The translations under genes and the position numbers were made by a program. A stretch of 6,620 nucleotides of DNA from CAYNST01 sp964399955 (GTDB lineage: Bacteria; Pseudomonadota; Gammaproteobacteria; Pseudomonadales; Cellvibrionaceae), in NCBI GenBank assembly GCA_964399955.1, contig CAYNST010000155.1, positions 1-6,620 of the forward strand, in the 5' to 3' direction. This document shows, in pieces, positions 4,553 to 6,620 of this stretch. Within the stretch, counting starts at the first letter, position 1; each line of letters begins with the position of its first letter. The notes below the pieces were generated by a model. It was not told where the DNA came from, made no database searches, and worked only from the letters and a program-made list of their open reading frames with translations.

Positions 4553-6229
4553 CTACTGACAGGGCACTCTCCCCTGCCCCAACAGAACCCGGCGGCTCGG
4601 CGCTAACGGCGAGTTGAACGGTGCAGCGCCGTATTTACCGGCTGTAGCGGACACGTAGTCGGCCATGTCCTGTCCGGCATCTGCTCGCTCTGACTGGATC
4701 ATCGCACGAGACGCCGCCGAATAATACTGCGACAGATCTTCAACATTGCCCGACGCGGGCGAAATCTGCGTTCGGGTGGTGGAGTCGAGCAAGCAGTCGC
4801 TCCCACTGAACCAAAGCATCACCCCTTCGGCTTTGAAGTTACCACCGCTGATGTCTCTTATCAGGCCGGAGGCCAATTCGGACAAGGACGCCTCCCGGCT
4901 GCTTTTTTCCTGCAGGCTCTCACTGACCAGGAACATGTTGTCCTGCCAAAGCACGCTGGCCCCCACCCGGACACTCAACACATCTTTCCGGAAATTGACA
5001 AAAAGATTGTTGAACATATGGGACTTGCCGCGCCGTATCAGCGGAACTCGGCGGCCGGTGTTGCCGAATAGGCTGTAGTGTTCGTCGCGGGTGACAAAGG
5101 CGTTGTGATGCATGGTGGTGGTGATTTGTTCATTGATGGTACGACCGTCACTGGAGCCGTGCAGCGCCGCGCGCTTGACGTCCAGAATCTTGTTGAAGGA
5201 CATGGTAATGTCGTAGGCTCCAACCTTCACATCGAAAGCCGAGTCGCCTGTCAAGTCAAAGGTATTTTTGTGAATCCAGATATCGTGCGACGCACCGGTG
5301 GAGCGGATCATGTCCGGGTCCAACGAGTGATCTTCAGTGTGGCCCGCGCCTTGAAAATCCAGATGGGTGAGGATAACGCTGTTGGCAGTCTGGGTTGGCT
5401 GCCCCGAGCTGTCACTGCCGATGGCGAAGCCGCTGAAGCGGAAAAACGCGTTACTGCCCCGCCCGTCAATGGTTTTGTTGGAGCCAATAACCGGTATGCG
5501 AATGGGCAAGTTGCTGTCGTTCAGCGCCTTGTTGAAAAACTCATCCAGGCAAGTAGCCTCCCCTGTAATGGCGTTTTTGGTGCACCACTGTTGGTAATTG
5601 ATGCATTCACTCTGCGTTGCCCCCAGATGCGACAGCACTGCGGAGTCGCCGCAATGCAAACGATACATGCCAATTTCCGAAGGCTGGGCAAAATCCCGCT
5701 TATCAAATACTATCCAATTGTGTTCGTCGCCCGATATGGCCTCCAGGATTTGCTCCTCCACCGACTCTGGCAGCCCTTTTTTGATTACGGTCAGTTTGCT
5801 GTTGCCATTGACGCCGTAGCCACCCAAAGCACGCTCACCATAACCGACCGCGCGGCCGAGGGTTTGCGACAGGCACTCAACAATTTCCTGATCACTTTGC
5901 AGCACAGTATCCCGCCAGTTGACGCCCGGGTCCGTCGCCAACTGCACGCAGGCTTCACTCAGTGGCCCGGTGCTACCGCCGCCGGAGCTGGATGCGCCCG
6001 CTCCGGAAGACGAGCTGCTGGAGGAAGAGCTGCTGGAAGATGAAGAACTGGAGGATGAACTGGAACTGCTGGAGCCAAAACCGCCTGTTGACGAACTGGA
6101 GCTACTGCTTGATGAACTGGAACTGCTGCTGGAGGCGCCTGGAATGTCGGGCTGATCCACTCCCTTGCCGCCACAACCTGAAAGAACCGCTGCAAACACC
6201 AACCCCAGCTGAATGTGTCGTGTAATCAT
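4553..6229 (-). CDS. Pectate lyase family 1 (PL1) lipoprotein with polyserine linkers
   Basis: A 558-residue surface lipoprotein that should cleave pectate by beta-elimination with Ca2+. Signal peptide 1-18 ends in the lipobox LSGC (C19); Gly at +2 favours outer-membrane sorting. Two serine runs (33-47 and 53-75) joined by TGGFG, then GAGASSSGGGSTG, form a flexible tether. The PL1 beta-helix runs from about 120 to 480. Matching Erwinia PelC, Ca2+ ligands are D304/D306 (LDPDMIR), D329 and D333 (DSAFDVK); K352 is in KRAALHGSSD, and catalytic R394 and R399 are in RRVPLIRRG, followed by HMFNN. NWIVFD and GSNKTIDGRG are also classic. Oddities: the usual WIDH reads WIHK (318-321), and a segment between NWIVFD and KTIDGRG (about 186-240) carries four cysteines. 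The ATG at 6229 is the only good start, with a TAG in frame upstream, though its ribosome binding site is weak. The family call is confident; surface anchoring is inferred. Confidence 0.93.
   Translation of the reverse strand: MITRHIQLGLVFAAVLSGCGGKGVDQPDIPGASSSSSSSSSSSSSSSTGGFGSSSSSSSSSSSSSSSSSSSSSSSGAGASSSGGGSTGPLSEACVQLATDPGVNWRDTVLQSDQEIVECLSQTLGRAVGYGERALGGYGVNGNSKLTVIKKGLPESVEEQILEAISGDEHNWIVFDKRDFAQPSEIGMYRLHCGDSAVLSHLGATQSECINYQQWCTKNAITGEATCLDEFFNKALNDSNLPIRIPVIGSNKTIDGRGSNAFFRFSGFAIGSDSSGQPTQTANSVILTHLDFQGAGHTEDHSLDPDMIRSTGASHDIWIHKNTFDLTGDSAFDVKVGAYDITMSFNKILDVKRAALHGSSDGRTINEQITTTMHHNAFVTRDEHYSLFGNTGRRVPLIRRGKSHMFNNLFVNFRKDVLSVRVGASVLWQDNMFLVSESLQEKSSREASLSELASGLIRDISGGNFKAEGVMLWFSGSDCLLDSTTRTQISPASGNVEDLSQYYSAASRAMIQSERADAGQDMADYVSATAGKYGAAPFNSPLAPSRRVLLGQGRVPCQ
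6005..6133 (-). repeat. Polyserine linker coding tract of the pectate lyase
   Basis: The tract encodes 15 serines, then TGGFG, then 23 serines (residues 33-75 of the lyase). The serines use TCC, TCA, TCT, TCG, AGC and AGT in mixed order, so this is not a simple triplet repeat: the protein sequence appears conserved while the DNA is scrambled. Such linkers are common in secreted carbohydrate enzymes of Saccharophagus, Cellvibrio and Teredinibacter. The complementary strand reads as an artificial acidic, Leu/Glu-rich open frame, which should be ignored. Confidence 0.9.
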
Positions 6230-6289
6230 GTGTTTTAACTCGCTTGTTTTCTAAGCAACTGTTGAACTCACGACCGGAATGGCGCATAC

Positions 6290-6309
6290 CGGCATAGGCT
6301 ATTATGCCG
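6290..6309 (-). other. Small hairpin in the probable lyase leader
   Basis: CGGCATA (6290-6296) and TATGCCG (6303-6309) pair perfectly as a 7-bp stem with a 6-base loop. It lies about 60 bases before the lyase start, so it would be in the 5' leader if transcription starts near 6315. A role in mRNA stability is possible; no known riboswitch is recognised. Confidence 0.35.
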
Positions 6310-6398
6310 CTCTCACTTAAGATAATAAGCTTAGTACAGCGCAATCTTGTGCATAATCTAAGTGCTAGCTATACCAATGAGTTTTCCGCAATCAGGCC

Positions 6399-6418
6399 AG
6401 ATGTAACCGGTTACATCT
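6399..6418. promoter_or_regulatory. Perfect 20-bp palindrome, probable LacI-family operator
   Basis: AGATGTAACCGGTTACATCT equals its own reverse complement over all 20 bases. The core TGTAACCGGTTACA with a central CCGG dyad is the form bound by many LacI/GalR-family sugar regulators, such as the GntR/IdnR-type site ATGTTACCGGTAACAT. It lies about 170-190 bases upstream of the lyase start, the only identified gene it could control here. The regulator is not encoded in the window and the sugar signal is unknown; a pectin breakdown product would be logical. Confidence 0.6.
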
Positions 6419-6620
6419 TAGCACTGCCCCGTTCGGTTTTCCGTGATAGCTATCGCAGCACAACCATTCTGCCCGCTCTGATCCACATCCTGACGAAGCA
6501 CACCAGCAATACCTCTAACCGCTCGTATCGGGCTTATGACGCCTGATTCCTGTGATGAGGATCTCATTTGCGGCCACTTTCCTCACTGGCGAATACGTCG
6601 CCGGTTGAAACGCTCCATGG

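Larger units (their letters stand above)
6230..6620. other. Control region upstream of the pectate lyase, no sure gene
   Basis: This stretch holds the expected promoter and regulatory sites of the lyase, which is read leftward. A -10-like TATTAT occurs on the - strand at 6327-6322 but no good -35 partner was found. A + strand frame of 80 residues (6304-6546) crosses the palindrome and has no family features. A - strand frame of 49 residues (6567-6418, with GAGGA 12 bases before its ATG) is unrecognised too. At the right edge a - strand frame reads ERFNRRRIRQ and stops at 6583-6585; this may be the last residues of a gene entering from the right, but too little is visible. Confidence 0.5.

Noticed and set aside
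5078..6043. Long + strand open frame (321 codons) opposite the pectate lyase gene
   Set aside because: It is the shadow of the lyase coding strand. It has no family features, no ribosome binding site, and its end is an Arg/Ala/Gly-rich artefact of the serine tract.
5919..6155. Acidic Glu/Leu-rich + strand frame
   Set aside because: Direct complement of the polyserine tract; low-complexity artefact.
6304..6546. 80-codon + strand frame in the lyase upstream region
   Set aside because: It crosses the 20-bp palindrome, has no family features and no good ribosome binding site.
1..6620. CRISPR array, tRNA, rRNA or insertion sequence
   Set aside because: No regularly spaced repeats, no cloverleaf, no rRNA motifs and no transposase or terminal inverted repeats were seen on either strand.

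Overview
The window looks like chromosomal DNA of a polysaccharide-degrading gammaproteobacterium, probably of the Cellvibrio/Saccharophagus/Teredinibacter group. The main clue is a pectate lyase lipoprotein whose catalytic domain is joined to its lipid anchor by long polyserine linkers, a trademark of secreted enzymes in those bacteria. The assignment is an inference from protein style, not from a database match.

Left part (1-2980), accessory in character. After about 300 bases with no recognisable gene come two complete type II toxin-antitoxin loci of unrelated families, both on the + strand. The first is vapBC (371-1035): an AbrB/SpoVT-fold antitoxin overlaps a PIN-domain ribonuclease by 4 bases, behind a promoter whose -10 box lies in a perfect inverted repeat. 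The second is xre-res (1849-2942): an Xre/DUF2384 antitoxin overlaps a RES-domain NAD+-degrading toxin by 7 bases. Its promoter has two near-identical 14-bp dyads, one over the -35 box and one over the -10 box. Between them, on the - strand, lies a small gene for an exported protein of unknown function (1140-1667). An unassigned start-less open frame (1007-1219) crosses the gap between vapC and that gene.

Right part (3058-6229), all on the - strand and more housekeeping or catabolic in style. In transcription order it holds the polyserine-linked PL1 pectate lyase lipoprotein (6229-4553), a perfect 16-bp stem-loop, an NAPE-PLD-like metallo-beta-lactamase-fold hydrolase (4445-3378), and a small two-helix membrane protein (3258-3058). 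Upstream of the lyase a perfect 20-bp palindrome centred on CCGG looks like a LacI-family operator and may couple lyase expression to a sugar signal.

How the genes work together: each toxin-antitoxin pair is a self-contained, probably autoregulated module. The lyase would be anchored on the outer membrane and cut pectate or polygalacturonate outside the cell. No direct link between the lyase and the metallohydrolase can be shown, and the stem-loop between them argues against one tight operon. I found no clear new system. The points most worth a second look are the paired operators of xre-res, the altered WxDH motif and cysteine-bearing insert in the lyase, the palindrome upstream of it, and the lone exported-protein gene held between two toxin-antitoxin loci.
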